From assembly GCA_040768665.1 (NCBI GenBank), contig JAXGMN010000063.1, positions 1-64,000 on the forward strand: a DNA stretch of 64,000 nt, read 5' to 3'. The notes under the pieces were generated by a model that saw only the letters and a list, made by a program, of their open reading frames with translations, did no database searches and was not told the DNA's origin. The position numbers were made by a program, and so were the translations under genes. Source of the stretch: JABWBD01 sp040768665 (GTDB lineage Bacteria > Planctomycetota > Planctomycetia > Pirellulales > Thermoguttaceae). Below, piece after piece: positions 8,062 through 16,140 of the stretch. Position 1 is the first letter of the stretch; every line of letters starts with the position of its first letter.

Positions 8062-9165
8062 CTATGGCACGAATTCCACTTTCCCGACAAGGATTTCCCC
8101 GGATGCCTCCGCCGGCCTGGCCGCACCGTGCAGGCCGATCGCGACATGCCGCACCTCGTTCAAATCGAGCCGGTCGTTTTCGTCCTTGGACCAGCCGCCG
8201 CGCTGAAATCGGTCGAACGGTATCGTTCCCGTGGTCCATTCGGCCGACCCCGGGGGTGCCGGCTCGGCGTAATACTGGGTGCCGTCGGCCTCCATGAGCA
8301 TTACCAGCAGGCCGCTGATTCCTTCCGGCAACCTGGCCCGGTACGTGAACCGGAGGCCCGAGTAGCCCTCCAATTCCTCGACGCTCACCGGTACTCGCGG
8401 GATGGCGTACATATGGCGGCCGCCCGGCATCGTAAAGCGGTAAACCATGCACGGTCCGCCTCCCGGGTCCGAGTTTTCCACCGTGATCTGATCCTTCACG
8501 GCCGGATCGTGCGCCGAATCCCAGGTCCCCTCCACCACATGAGCAGACGTCGGCCGAAACGGTTCATCGGTGAACACGGCACGCGTGAGATCCAGCGTGG
8601 CTTGAATGGGCTCGTCGATCAGCATCGCGACCCAGACTCGCTCGACCTGGTTCCACCGGATCGTCTCGTCGGAATCGTCGGCAAAAACCGCGCGCGTAAA
8701 CGGCCGACTTAGCGGCACTCGCATGTTAACCGTGCGTCCTGCCGGCGGACTGATTTCCACTGTGCGGTACCACACGCCTCCGTCCCGCTCCATGGCCAAC
8801 ACGGCCAGTTGCGGCAACTCCTGCCGGTCGGTTTTCAGCCGGAACTGCAGCTCCAGCGCCATCTTCTCAGTGACGGGCCCGGATGGCTTTCCCTCCAAAG
8901 CGGCAATTCGCCGTTCTTCGCCGGCTTTCTCCACTCGCAGTTGCGTGCCCGCCGGCGCATCTTTCGTCGCCGCGATCTTTTCAGCGGACGTGGTGACGCG
9001 AGGCAGCGGGACGGCGGTCAGGCCCTGGGCCCCTTGCTCGCCGCCGCCCAGCGGGACACGCGTGTACGAAGCGGTCTGACCGCGCAACATACCGGCGGCC
9101 AGACAGAGGGTGAAAAGCGTGAGCAAGAAAGCGAAGCAATGGAGGATCGTCAAAGTCTTCTTCAC
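8062..9165 (-). CDS. Secreted protein with two carbohydrate-binding-like beta-sandwich regions
   Basis: 367 residues. An N-terminal signal peptide (LTILHCFAFLLTLFTLCLAA) is followed by two related blocks: one around residues 95-205 (LELQFRLKTDRQELPQLAVL, ending with LDLTRAVFTDEP) and one around 215-367 (GLRFTYRARLPEGISGLLVM, ending GEILVGKVEFVP). The style resembles CBM11/galactose-binding-like jelly rolls, but I do not recognise a named family. The GTG start overlaps the TGA stop of the upstream beta-helix gene (GTGA), so translation is probably coupled; it likely acts with that secreted protein on a polysaccharide. Confidence 0.7.
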   Translation of the reverse strand: MKKTLTILHCFAFLLTLFTLCLAAGMLRGQTASYTRVPLGGGEQGAQGLTAVPLPRVTTSAEKIAATKDAPAGTQLRVEKAGEERRIAALEGKPSGPVTEKMALELQFRLKTDRQELPQLAVLAMERDGGVWYRTVEISPPAGRTVNMRVPLSRPFTRAVFADDSDETIRWNQVERVWVAMLIDEPIQATLDLTRAVFTDEPFRPTSAHVVEGTWDSAHDPAVKDQITVENSDPGGGPCMVYRFTMPGGRHMYAIPRVPVSVEELEGYSGLRFTYRARLPEGISGLLVMLMEADGTQYYAEPAPPGSAEWTTGTIPFDRFQRGGWSKDENDRLDLNEVRHVAIGLHGAARPAEASGEILVGKVEFVP

Positions 9166-11924
9166 TGGTCTGGTCCCGTAGTTGTCAGTTCGATATTATC
9201 GAGATAGAACGCCGTGGCATGATCCGCCGTGCTGCAGAAGCCGAGCCATGTGAGTGAGCCGAAGTCCTTGTGAACAAAGGGGAGACTATCGAGCTTAAGC
9301 GGCGGCCGGCCCGCAACCGTTAGTGCGAGACTCCAGGTGCCCGTGGAGTCGCCGCCGAGGGCTGCCGACATTTCTACGTGCACCCACTGAGCCGCCGGCA
9401 GTTCGATCGGCTTCAATCCCGGCCCGGTCAGTTTTCCGTCCCTCACCGACAGATGTGGCCCAACTCGATACGGCTGGGCGTCGTTGCGCCAGTCCATGAA
9501 CCAGACCGAATCCTTCTCGATGCGGAAATCGAAGGCGAGGCGCGTCGTTCCGCTTCGGTGCCCCGGGGAAAAATAGAAGTGGGGATTATAGGGGTGGTCG
9601 AGGCCCGCCGCATCCTGGAATTTGAGGCACCCGTTGGAACCGCCGGCGCCCATTCCCTTGATCACGTGCACGTAGGCCTGGCTGCCCCGACCGCCGTCGT
9701 GCGCGCGCGCAGCGCCCGCCGGATCCGAACCCGCTGGCGCGGCCTCAAAATCATCATGTACCTCCAGCGGCGGCAACGGCGGTGGCGGATCGGCGAACTG
9801 GACCGCCGGAAGATCGAGGTTTGCCGCCAGGATCACCCACTGCGGATCGCCGTAAACGCCCGCCTTGTTGTAGTCGAAGGGCACAAATCCGATCTTCTCC
9901 GCAGGCGAGCCCGGCTTGAGCCGGAAATCTCCCCGCTGCGGATCGACGAACATCGGGTCGGCAACGATCGATCCGGCGCCCTTTCCGCCAGGAAGCTCCC
10001 GCCACTGCTGGAGCGTCAGTCCATTGAAATCGACCTTTCCGGCTTCATTCCAGTAAAGGTTGTGGCGAAACACCACGTTCTCATCGGTCGCAGGACGCCC
10101 CAACAGCGGACTGCCGTTGTTCCAATAGACGATATTGTTGGTGAAGTGGAAGGAAACGTGATCTTCTTTGCGCGAGCGTTGGATCTGGCCGTCCATCGAC
10201 TCGGCCAGGATGTTGTTGCGGATGATGTTATCTCGGCCGTAATGCTGGTGGTAGCCGCCGGTCTTGGTGTTGTAGACGAGGTTGTTCTCCATGACGATCT
10301 CGCTGGAGCCCTCGTCGTTGTACAGCCCCCATCCGCCGCGGCCATAGTAATCGTAGCTGTACACGTCGTGGATGCGGTTGTTCGACACGGTCGTGCCCGG
10401 CGAAGGCCCGAGCGTGTAAACGCCGCCCATGTCGCTCAAGACACCCCAGCCGATGTGATGGATGTGGTTGAAGTCGATCGTGTTGTGGTGTGCGTGGCTG
10501 TCGCGGTAACCCCAGCGCCAGCCGACGGAAATCCCGGTGTAGAAGAAGTCGGCGATCTCGTTATGGGTGACCCGGTTGTGGCCCGAGTGGCCGATCCACA
10601 CTCCGACCGCTTCGCGGAAGATTCTCCCGCCCTGGCGGATGATGTTGTTGTCGACCGTGATCCCTCGGGTCAATTCCGACTCCGGCGAGTTGTCCATCTC
10701 CCAGCCCTGGCCGATCCGCACGCCACCGGCTCCCAGGTCGTGGATGGAACAGCGTTGCACGCGGCAGTCGCGGCAGCCCCGCCAGAACCAGATGGCATAG
10801 GTGCCGATATGGGCGATCTCGCAATCCTCGATCGCCACGTGGCGGGCGCCGTGGCCCTGAACGACCGCCTCGATGCTCGCGGCGGCCTGGCCGTCGCTGT
10901 GGCCCTCCGGCGGCAGGATGTATTGGCCGTAGCGGAAGCTCAAGCCGCGAAACGTCAGGTGTTCCACGTACATGCCGAGCGTCGGATCGCCCTGGAATCG
11001 GAGAAAACCCTCGGCGACCGGGGCGACGACCTCGGCCTGGCTCATGTCCTCGCCGGGCCGCGGTTTGTAGCTGAGGATCCCGTTGCGATCCAGATACCAT
11101 TCGCCCGGCTCGTCCAGGGCCGCCCGGAAGTTTTCCAGGTGATATCGCTGGCTCGCTCCCCAGCGGAAGAACGGCCAGCGCCCAGGCCCGGTGGTGACGA
11201 CGATGTTCGTCTTGGGGTCGATCGAAGCGATCCGGTGCAGCCCCGTCGCCCAGGAATGGTAGGCGATCAGCGCGACGTCCTGGATCCGCTCCGAAGGGAT
11301 ATTCAGCAACGGCCGGATGTCCTCGGGCTTCGCTCCGAACGCCCGGCTCTGAAGATCGGCCGGCTTGCCGGTGAGCGGGTCGATGCCGTACGTGACCTTG
11401 CGGGCCATGTAGTGATAGAACTGATTCGGTTCACGGGCTCGGATGGCCCGCCGGCCGTTTACCCAGAGTTGCTCGAAATACCACTTGCCCTCAGCCACGT
11501 CGGGGACCTTAGCGGTCCAGATGCCATCGGCCCCTTGCGTCCATCCGCCGATGACGCGGCCACCGTGAAACAGCGGCCGGGCGCCCACAGCGGCCTCGTA
11601 AGCAATCGGGGCGTCCTGGGTGCCGCTATCTTCCGGCGTGAAGGTCACCGGTTCGGTGAAAGGGTAAACCCCGCCGGCAACAACGACGGATAGGGGCCCC
11701 TTCAGGCCGTCCGTCTTGAGTTTCCGCACGGCATCGCGTGCGCCTGCGAGCGATGCGACCGGGCCGTCGGTCCCGTCCGCATTCGCCTTTTCCAATCGCC
11801 CCGACCACACATCTTTGCCACCGGGTGCGACGAAGATCTGCTGAACAGGTTTTGCAGCCACGGCCGCCGAAGCCGCCAGGAGCAAGACCGCGGCGACAAC
11901 CGCCAGCCGTATTGCGTTGCCCAT
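9162..11924 (-). CDS. Secreted right-handed parallel beta-helix protein (polysaccharide lyase/hydrolase-like)
   Basis: 920 residues from ATG 11924, chosen because GAGGAGG lies 8 bp upstream and a clean signal peptide follows (MGNAIRLAVVAAVLLLAASA); the frame extends to 12041. Typical features: IFVAPGGKDVWSG near residue 30, DGPVASLAGARDAVRKLK, GEWYLDRNGILSYKPRPGED, and many beta-helix turns with Asn ladders (VENNLVYNT-, IIRNNILAES, ITVDNNIIRQGG). The last 200 residues form a LamG/DUF1080-like jelly roll. It resembles the LamG/beta-helix protein at 30709. It sits in an operon with an MFS transporter and a PfkB kinase, so it probably degrades a polymer whose monomers are imported. Confidence 0.85.
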   Translation of the reverse strand: MGNAIRLAVVAAVLLLAASAAVAAKPVQQIFVAPGGKDVWSGRLEKANADGTDGPVASLAGARDAVRKLKTDGLKGPLSVVVAGGVYPFTEPVTFTPEDSGTQDAPIAYEAAVGARPLFHGGRVIGGWTQGADGIWTAKVPDVAEGKWYFEQLWVNGRRAIRAREPNQFYHYMARKVTYGIDPLTGKPADLQSRAFGAKPEDIRPLLNIPSERIQDVALIAYHSWATGLHRIASIDPKTNIVVTTGPGRWPFFRWGASQRYHLENFRAALDEPGEWYLDRNGILSYKPRPGEDMSQAEVVAPVAEGFLRFQGDPTLGMYVEHLTFRGLSFRYGQYILPPEGHSDGQAAASIEAVVQGHGARHVAIEDCEIAHIGTYAIWFWRGCRDCRVQRCSIHDLGAGGVRIGQGWEMDNSPESELTRGITVDNNIIRQGGRIFREAVGVWIGHSGHNRVTHNEIADFFYTGISVGWRWGYRDSHAHHNTIDFNHIHHIGWGVLSDMGGVYTLGPSPGTTVSNNRIHDVYSYDYYGRGGWGLYNDEGSSEIVMENNLVYNTKTGGYHQHYGRDNIIRNNILAESMDGQIQRSRKEDHVSFHFTNNIVYWNNGSPLLGRPATDENVVFRHNLYWNEAGKVDFNGLTLQQWRELPGGKGAGSIVADPMFVDPQRGDFRLKPGSPAEKIGFVPFDYNKAGVYGDPQWVILAANLDLPAVQFADPPPPLPPLEVHDDFEAAPAGSDPAGAARAHDGGRGSQAYVHVIKGMGAGGSNGCLKFQDAAGLDHPYNPHFYFSPGHRSGTTRLAFDFRIEKDSVWFMDWRNDAQPYRVGPHLSVRDGKLTGPGLKPIELPAAQWVHVEMSAALGGDSTGTWSLALTVAGRPPLKLDSLPFVHKDFGSLTWLGFCSTADHATAFYLDNIELTTTGPDQ

Positions 11925-11991
11925 TGTTTGCCTCCTCAAAGTTGGATCTCTGTCTCGAAACTCCGGCAGCGTTTGATCATTCATTGGCCTT

Positions 11992-13428
11992 CTACGGGGC
12001 CGCGGGCTCGAAGCGGTCCGGAACCACATCCAGTTCGTCAAACTGCCGCTCGAAATCGGCGGGGGATTCCAGGTGCAGGTCGCGGCGTTCCCGCAATCCG
12101 TTCACGAGAGAATACACGCCGGAAAGAATGACGCCGAGCCCGCCCAGCGCAATGAGAGTCGCCGGAGAGATCGCCATTGCAACCAGCGCCATCCCGGCGG
12201 CGGAGGCGGTCAGGCGGATTGCTCCGTGGAGAAATGCCATGATGCCCATATAGCGACTCGTGTCTCCTCCGGGCGGAGCGAAATGCGTGACGCCGATCTG
12301 CCACCAAAGGATCCACCATCCGCCCTGAACACTGCCGCGGAGCACGCGACCGGCGACCGGCAGCATCACCAGCGCCGGCGGAAATACGGTCGCGGCATAG
12401 GGTGTAGCTGCCAGCAGAATGGCATCCAGTCCCCAGACGAACCGGATGCCCGCCCAGGAAATCCAAGGATTGGTGCGGTCGAGCACTCGTCCGATCAGGC
12501 CGGTGGTTGCGAATGCGACCAGGGCGGGAACGGCGTGCATCAGGGCGCTGCACCCGACGTAGCCGAATCCGAGTTCTTTGCTCAGGAAAACCCAGATCAG
12601 CGGAAGATAGAGCATCTGAAAGAACCCGTCGAGAAAGCAGCCGAACAGGTAGCGGCGATAGCGCCGATCGGCCGCCACCACGCCCAACGCGGCGCGAAAG
12701 GTCTTGCCGAACTCGGGCCTCAAATCATGGCGCTGTTGGTGGGGGTCCTCTTCGACCCGGATTCGGCGAAAGCAGACGAAGCTCGAAATGCTCAGCACCC
12801 CGGCCAGCACCATCAGCAGATGCGCCGCGTGGGCGGTCGTCCAACCGATGAGCATGCCCACCGAATTCTGAGGCTCGAGCGCGGCACGTACCTGCTGGTA
12901 GTCGGCGGCGACCTGCAGGAGAATTGCCGAGACCAGGCTGGATGCGACAAAAGCGAGCGAGGACCATTTTCGCGCCTCGCCCGTCGCATGACCGCGCTGC
13001 TGGACCGGGTAATTCAGCCGGAGGATCGTGGTTACCGCGGGTCGGGTGATGTTCTCGAACATCGCGCCGATACCCAGCATGGTGAGGAAGGCGAAAGCGC
13101 TGTCCGTCACTCCGGCCATCAACAGAGTACTCACGCCCGCCAGCACTCCCGGCACGAACACGAACGGCATTTTTCGGCGCGACGCCATCCAGCTTCCGAG
13201 GTAGACCGCGGCGATCATTCCGATGCCGGAGTACAGTTCCCTTAGCGGGAGGTGCCAATTCGCCGCGTCGAACGCCTTGATCGCCACGATCGGCGCATTG
13301 AGCAGGATGCCGCCCGCCGTGCCGTCGAGCACCGCGTAGGCGAGATGGAATCGGAACGTCCGCTCGGGATTGTCCGATAATTGGGGGCCTCGAAACCAAG
13401 CTCTTACCGCCGCAGCGCTGCGCATCAT
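11992..13428 (-). CDS. MFS-family transporter
   Basis: 478 residues with about 12 hydrophobic segments (ELYSGIGMIAAVYLGSWMAS, FAFLTMLGIGAMFENITRP, LAFVASSLVSAILLQVAA, LLMVLAGVLSISSFVCF, GMALVAMAISPATLIALGGL). Start ATG 13428 follows GGAG at good spacing; TTG 13440 is the alternative. It lies 33 bp after the PfkB kinase gene and 67 bp before the beta-helix gene, so a sugar or oligosaccharide substrate is likely but not shown by the sequence. Confidence 0.8.
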   Translation of the reverse strand: MMRSAAAVRAWFRGPQLSDNPERTFRFHLAYAVLDGTAGGILLNAPIVAIKAFDAANWHLPLRELYSGIGMIAAVYLGSWMASRRKMPFVFVPGVLAGVSTLLMAGVTDSAFAFLTMLGIGAMFENITRPAVTTILRLNYPVQQRGHATGEARKWSSLAFVASSLVSAILLQVAADYQQVRAALEPQNSVGMLIGWTTAHAAHLLMVLAGVLSISSFVCFRRIRVEEDPHQQRHDLRPEFGKTFRAALGVVAADRRYRRYLFGCFLDGFFQMLYLPLIWVFLSKELGFGYVGCSALMHAVPALVAFATTGLIGRVLDRTNPWISWAGIRFVWGLDAILLAATPYAATVFPPALVMLPVAGRVLRGSVQGGWWILWWQIGVTHFAPPGGDTSRYMGIMAFLHGAIRLTASAAGMALVAMAISPATLIALGGLGVILSGVYSLVNGLRERRDLHLESPADFERQFDELDVVPDRFEPAAP

Positions 13429-13461
13429 CGCTTGCTCCAAAATCTGCCTGCCCGATGGTAT

Positions 13462-14472
13462 TCATTCTGTCGAATGCTCGCGCCGATAGCAACGGCGGCA
13501 GGACTCCCGACCCCTTGGCTCCCGCCCCGACAAGACTCGCCCGCCTTGCGCAAGAAGGCGGTCCACTGCTTGCCGGCCGGGAATCCCCGCTTGTCCTCCG
13601 CGTGCCTTGGCTTTCAAAGCCGCGGCGGCCGAAGCGAACCGCACGCTTTCCGGCACCGGCATGCCTTCGGACAGCGCGGCCGCGTAGGCCCCGTGGAAGA
13701 CGTCGCCGCAGCCGGTGGTGTCGGCAGCCTCGACCGCAAACGCCGGCTGGTGGCGCGCCGTGCCGCTCGAACCACACACATACCACGAGCCGGCGCCTCC
13801 ACAGGTGACAACCACCGCAGCGTGGACCGGATGCCAAAGCAGCTCCGCAGCCGTTGCCGGATCGGCTCCTCCGGTCAGTTGGCCGGCAAATCGCTCCGAG
13901 ATCACCAAATGGTCGACAAGCCAAAGCAAACGCTGGAACCCGGGGCCGGCATCCCGTTCGAAGTCGGCTACCACCGGAATGCCATGCCTGCGAGCGATCC
14001 TCACAACCCGCAGGGTTCCACGCAGGCCGTGGTGGTCCACCAGCAGTACCGTCGCCGCTCGAATCCTCGACGGCTCGGGCAGTTCGGGATCGGGGCCGAG
14101 AGCGCCGCCGAGGCTCGAAAAGACTGTCCGAGTGGTGTGCGCACGGTCGACGATGATCGTAGAGTGGGCCGGCCTCGCCTCCGGCCGGCGAACACACAGT
14201 TGGAGATCAATTCCTTCGCGGCGCAGCGAACCGGCGGCCTCGTCCGACAAAGGATCTTCGCCCAGCGTACCCGCGTACCCGCAACGAGCGCCGAGCCTCG
14301 CCGCGGCGACCAGCGCCGTACCAGTCAATCCTCCACACTGCCGCTCGCGGTACACGACGCGGACCTTGTTGTCGGCCGGGGGGTACCCGTCGACATACAG
14401 CAGATCGTCGACGGCGATCGCGCCAAAGCCGAGAACATCGTAACGAGATCGCCCGGTCGACTTCGAACGCAA
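13462..14472 (-). CDS. PfkB-family carbohydrate kinase
   Basis: 336 residues from TTG 14472, chosen because GAGGAGG lies 9 bp upstream and the fold begins at YDVLGFGAIAVDDLLYVDGY; upstream in-frame codons to 14625 look non-coding. The N-terminal glycine-rich PfkB signature is QCGGLTGTALVAAARLGARC and the C-terminal ATP/catalytic signature is AADTTGCGDVFHGAYAAALS, with catalytic Asp in GCGD (more often GAGD). It phosphorylates a sugar or nucleoside in the cytoplasm. First gene of the kinase-MFS-beta-helix operon. Confidence 0.88.
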   Translation of the reverse strand: MRSKSTGRSRYDVLGFGAIAVDDLLYVDGYPPADNKVRVVYRERQCGGLTGTALVAAARLGARCGYAGTLGEDPLSDEAAGSLRREGIDLQLCVRRPEARPAHSTIIVDRAHTTRTVFSSLGGALGPDPELPEPSRIRAATVLLVDHHGLRGTLRVVRIARRHGIPVVADFERDAGPGFQRLLWLVDHLVISERFAGQLTGGADPATAAELLWHPVHAAVVVTCGGAGSWYVCGSSGTARHQPAFAVEAADTTGCGDVFHGAYAAALSEGMPVPESVRFASAAAALKAKARGGQAGIPGRQAVDRLLAQGGRVLSGREPRGRESCRRCYRREHSTE

Positions 14473-14779
14473 GGGACCAGCCCTCCTCTGACGGAAAACG
14501 GCACCAGTCTGTATTGTTCTAAACAACCGCCGGCCACCGACGCAAGCACATCGGGGCGTCGCCGCCTGCCCGACGGCGTACGATCGGCTAGAATAGCGGG
14601 ACAACCGCTTTCGATCGACAGCCAAGTGCCGACCGCACCCGTGCCACCGACAAGTGAAAAAGGGGACCGGCGCTGCAAGACCTTCTATATTCGGTCCCGT
14701 TCACCCGCTATTGTGTGCGGTGCCGGCCTCTTTTGCATCGGACCAGACCGCCCCTGTCTCACCGTCAAGGAGCAGATGT

Positions 14780-15850
14780 ATGACGGCGGAATTCGACCTC
14801 GCGCCAATTCTCGCCGAATATCCCGCCGAATACCGGCCCTACCGAGTGGAAGAGCTTGGCTGTGCGGGAGGGTTCAGCGGGGCCCGATTCTGGCGTCTGC
14901 ACACCGCAGCCGGACGGTTGTGCCTGCGCCGGTGGCCGAAAGAGAGTCCAACTGCCGAGCAGCTCCAGTTCATCCAGGCCGCCCTGTGGCATGTTACCCT
15001 GGAAGGCTTCGAACGCGTGCCGCTGCCCCGCGAGACCCGAATGCAAGCCGGATTTGTTCGCCACGGGGGCTATTTCTGGGAAGTATCGCCCTGGTTGCGG
15101 GGCATAGCCGATTTCCGTGAGAACCCCGCTATCCCGCGGCTTCGTGCGGCGATGCAGGCCCTGGCTGAATTTCACCGAGCGTCGGAGAGCTTTCCCATTC
15201 CGGATCCTCAACCGGGCCACTCCCCGGGCATTTGCAGCCGGCTCGAACAGCTTCAACGGTGGATCGGTGGTGGGTTGGCCGACTTGATGGAATCGGTGCG
15301 TCACGAAGTGTGGCCGGAACTCATGCCACGCGTCAGCGCCATTCTCAATCTCGTTCCCAGTGCCGCAGGCGGGGTGTTGAGCACGTTGTCGCGTGCTTCC
15401 CGTACGGAGGTTCCTCGCCAAGTCGTGATCGGAGATATTTGGCACGACCACGTCCTCTTCGTCGACGACCAGGTATCGGGGCTTGTCGACTTCGGGTCAA
15501 TGCGAATTGACAACGTCGCGACCGACGTTGCACGGCTATTGGGAAGCATGGCTGGTGATGACCCCTCATTGTGCAGGGAAGGCATGGACGCGTACCAGGC
15601 GGTTCGTCCGTTGACTGGGACGGAACAGACCCTTGTCGAAGCATTCGATCGGAGTGCCGTGCTTATGTCGGGCCTGAATTGGATCGACTGGATCTACGGG
15701 CAGCGGCGCCAGTTTGAATCCAAGGAAGCAGTACCCGGCCGGTTGGACGACATTCTCCGGCGGCTGACACACCTTGCTGGCGGTGCAGCGGGGCCTGATA
15801 TAATATGGCCCGATGGAGCTGATGGAAAAGGGGAAAGGCACTGCAAATAA
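14780..15850 (+). CDS. Aminoglycoside phosphotransferase (APH)-like kinase
   Basis: 356 residues from ATG 14780 (AAGGAG at 14768-14773); the frame is open upstream but not convincing. The APH fold reads GGFSGARFWRLHTAAGRLCL (nucleotide loop), then VIGDIWHDHVLFVDDQVSGL with the HxDxxxxN-like catalytic loop, then VDFGSMRIDNVATDVARLLG supplying the metal-binding Asp. Small-molecule or choline-type kinase activity is expected; an antibiotic-resistance role cannot be inferred. It is divergent from the PfkB operon. Confidence 0.82.
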   Translation: MTAEFDLAPILAEYPAEYRPYRVEELGCAGGFSGARFWRLHTAAGRLCLRRWPKESPTAEQLQFIQAALWHVTLEGFERVPLPRETRMQAGFVRHGGYFWEVSPWLRGIADFRENPAIPRLRAAMQALAEFHRASESFPIPDPQPGHSPGICSRLEQLQRWIGGGLADLMESVRHEVWPELMPRVSAILNLVPSAAGGVLSTLSRASRTEVPRQVVIGDIWHDHVLFVDDQVSGLVDFGSMRIDNVATDVARLLGSMAGDDPSLCREGMDAYQAVRPLTGTEQTLVEAFDRSAVLMSGLNWIDWIYGQRRQFESKEAVPGRLDDILRRLTHLAGGAAGPDIIWPDGADGKGERHCK

Positions 15851-15851
15851 T

Positions 15852-15901
15852 AGGGGTTGATGGAGTGACGATACAAGGTCGTGCGGATCCAGCCCCTTTT
15901 T
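15852..15901 (+). terminator. Candidate rho-independent terminator after the APH-like gene
   Basis: AGGGGTTGAT (15852-15861) pairs imperfectly with ATCCAGCCCCT (15887-15897) and is followed by a T-run, starting 2 bp after the stop codon. The loop is long (about 25 nt), which lowers confidence. The remaining 240 bp to the next start hold nothing recognised. Confidence 0.45.
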
Positions 15902-16140
15902 CATCACCCGGGGATAATCGGTGATGGTCTGGACAGCGCACGGAAGAGCCCTACTTGTCCCAACCGGGGACGCCCCCCTCTTTCGGCGCGTGCCTGTGCC
16001 GTAACCTATTCGACCGATGGCGCATCGACATATAAACAGACACACTCTGGGCTCAAGGACGTGTAGGATTGTGTCTCCCGCATGGACATGAGAGCTTCCG
16101 TGTGGTAATCAGGACGGAACCTTCAGTCAGAGGATCACGC

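Noticed and set aside
9378..11693. 771-codon plus-strand ORF opposite the beta-helix gene
   Set aside because: Antisense shadow; Val/Asp/Arg-rich low-quality translation, while the opposite strand has clear beta-helix motifs and a good start.
12725..14197. 490-codon minus-strand ORF spanning the MFS-PfkB junction
   Set aside because: Out-of-frame reading of both genes; Arg/Pro-rich.
14780..15850. Antibiotic-resistance aminoglycoside kinase
   Set aside because: Only the broad APH fold is visible; no drug-specific subfamily features and no resistance context.
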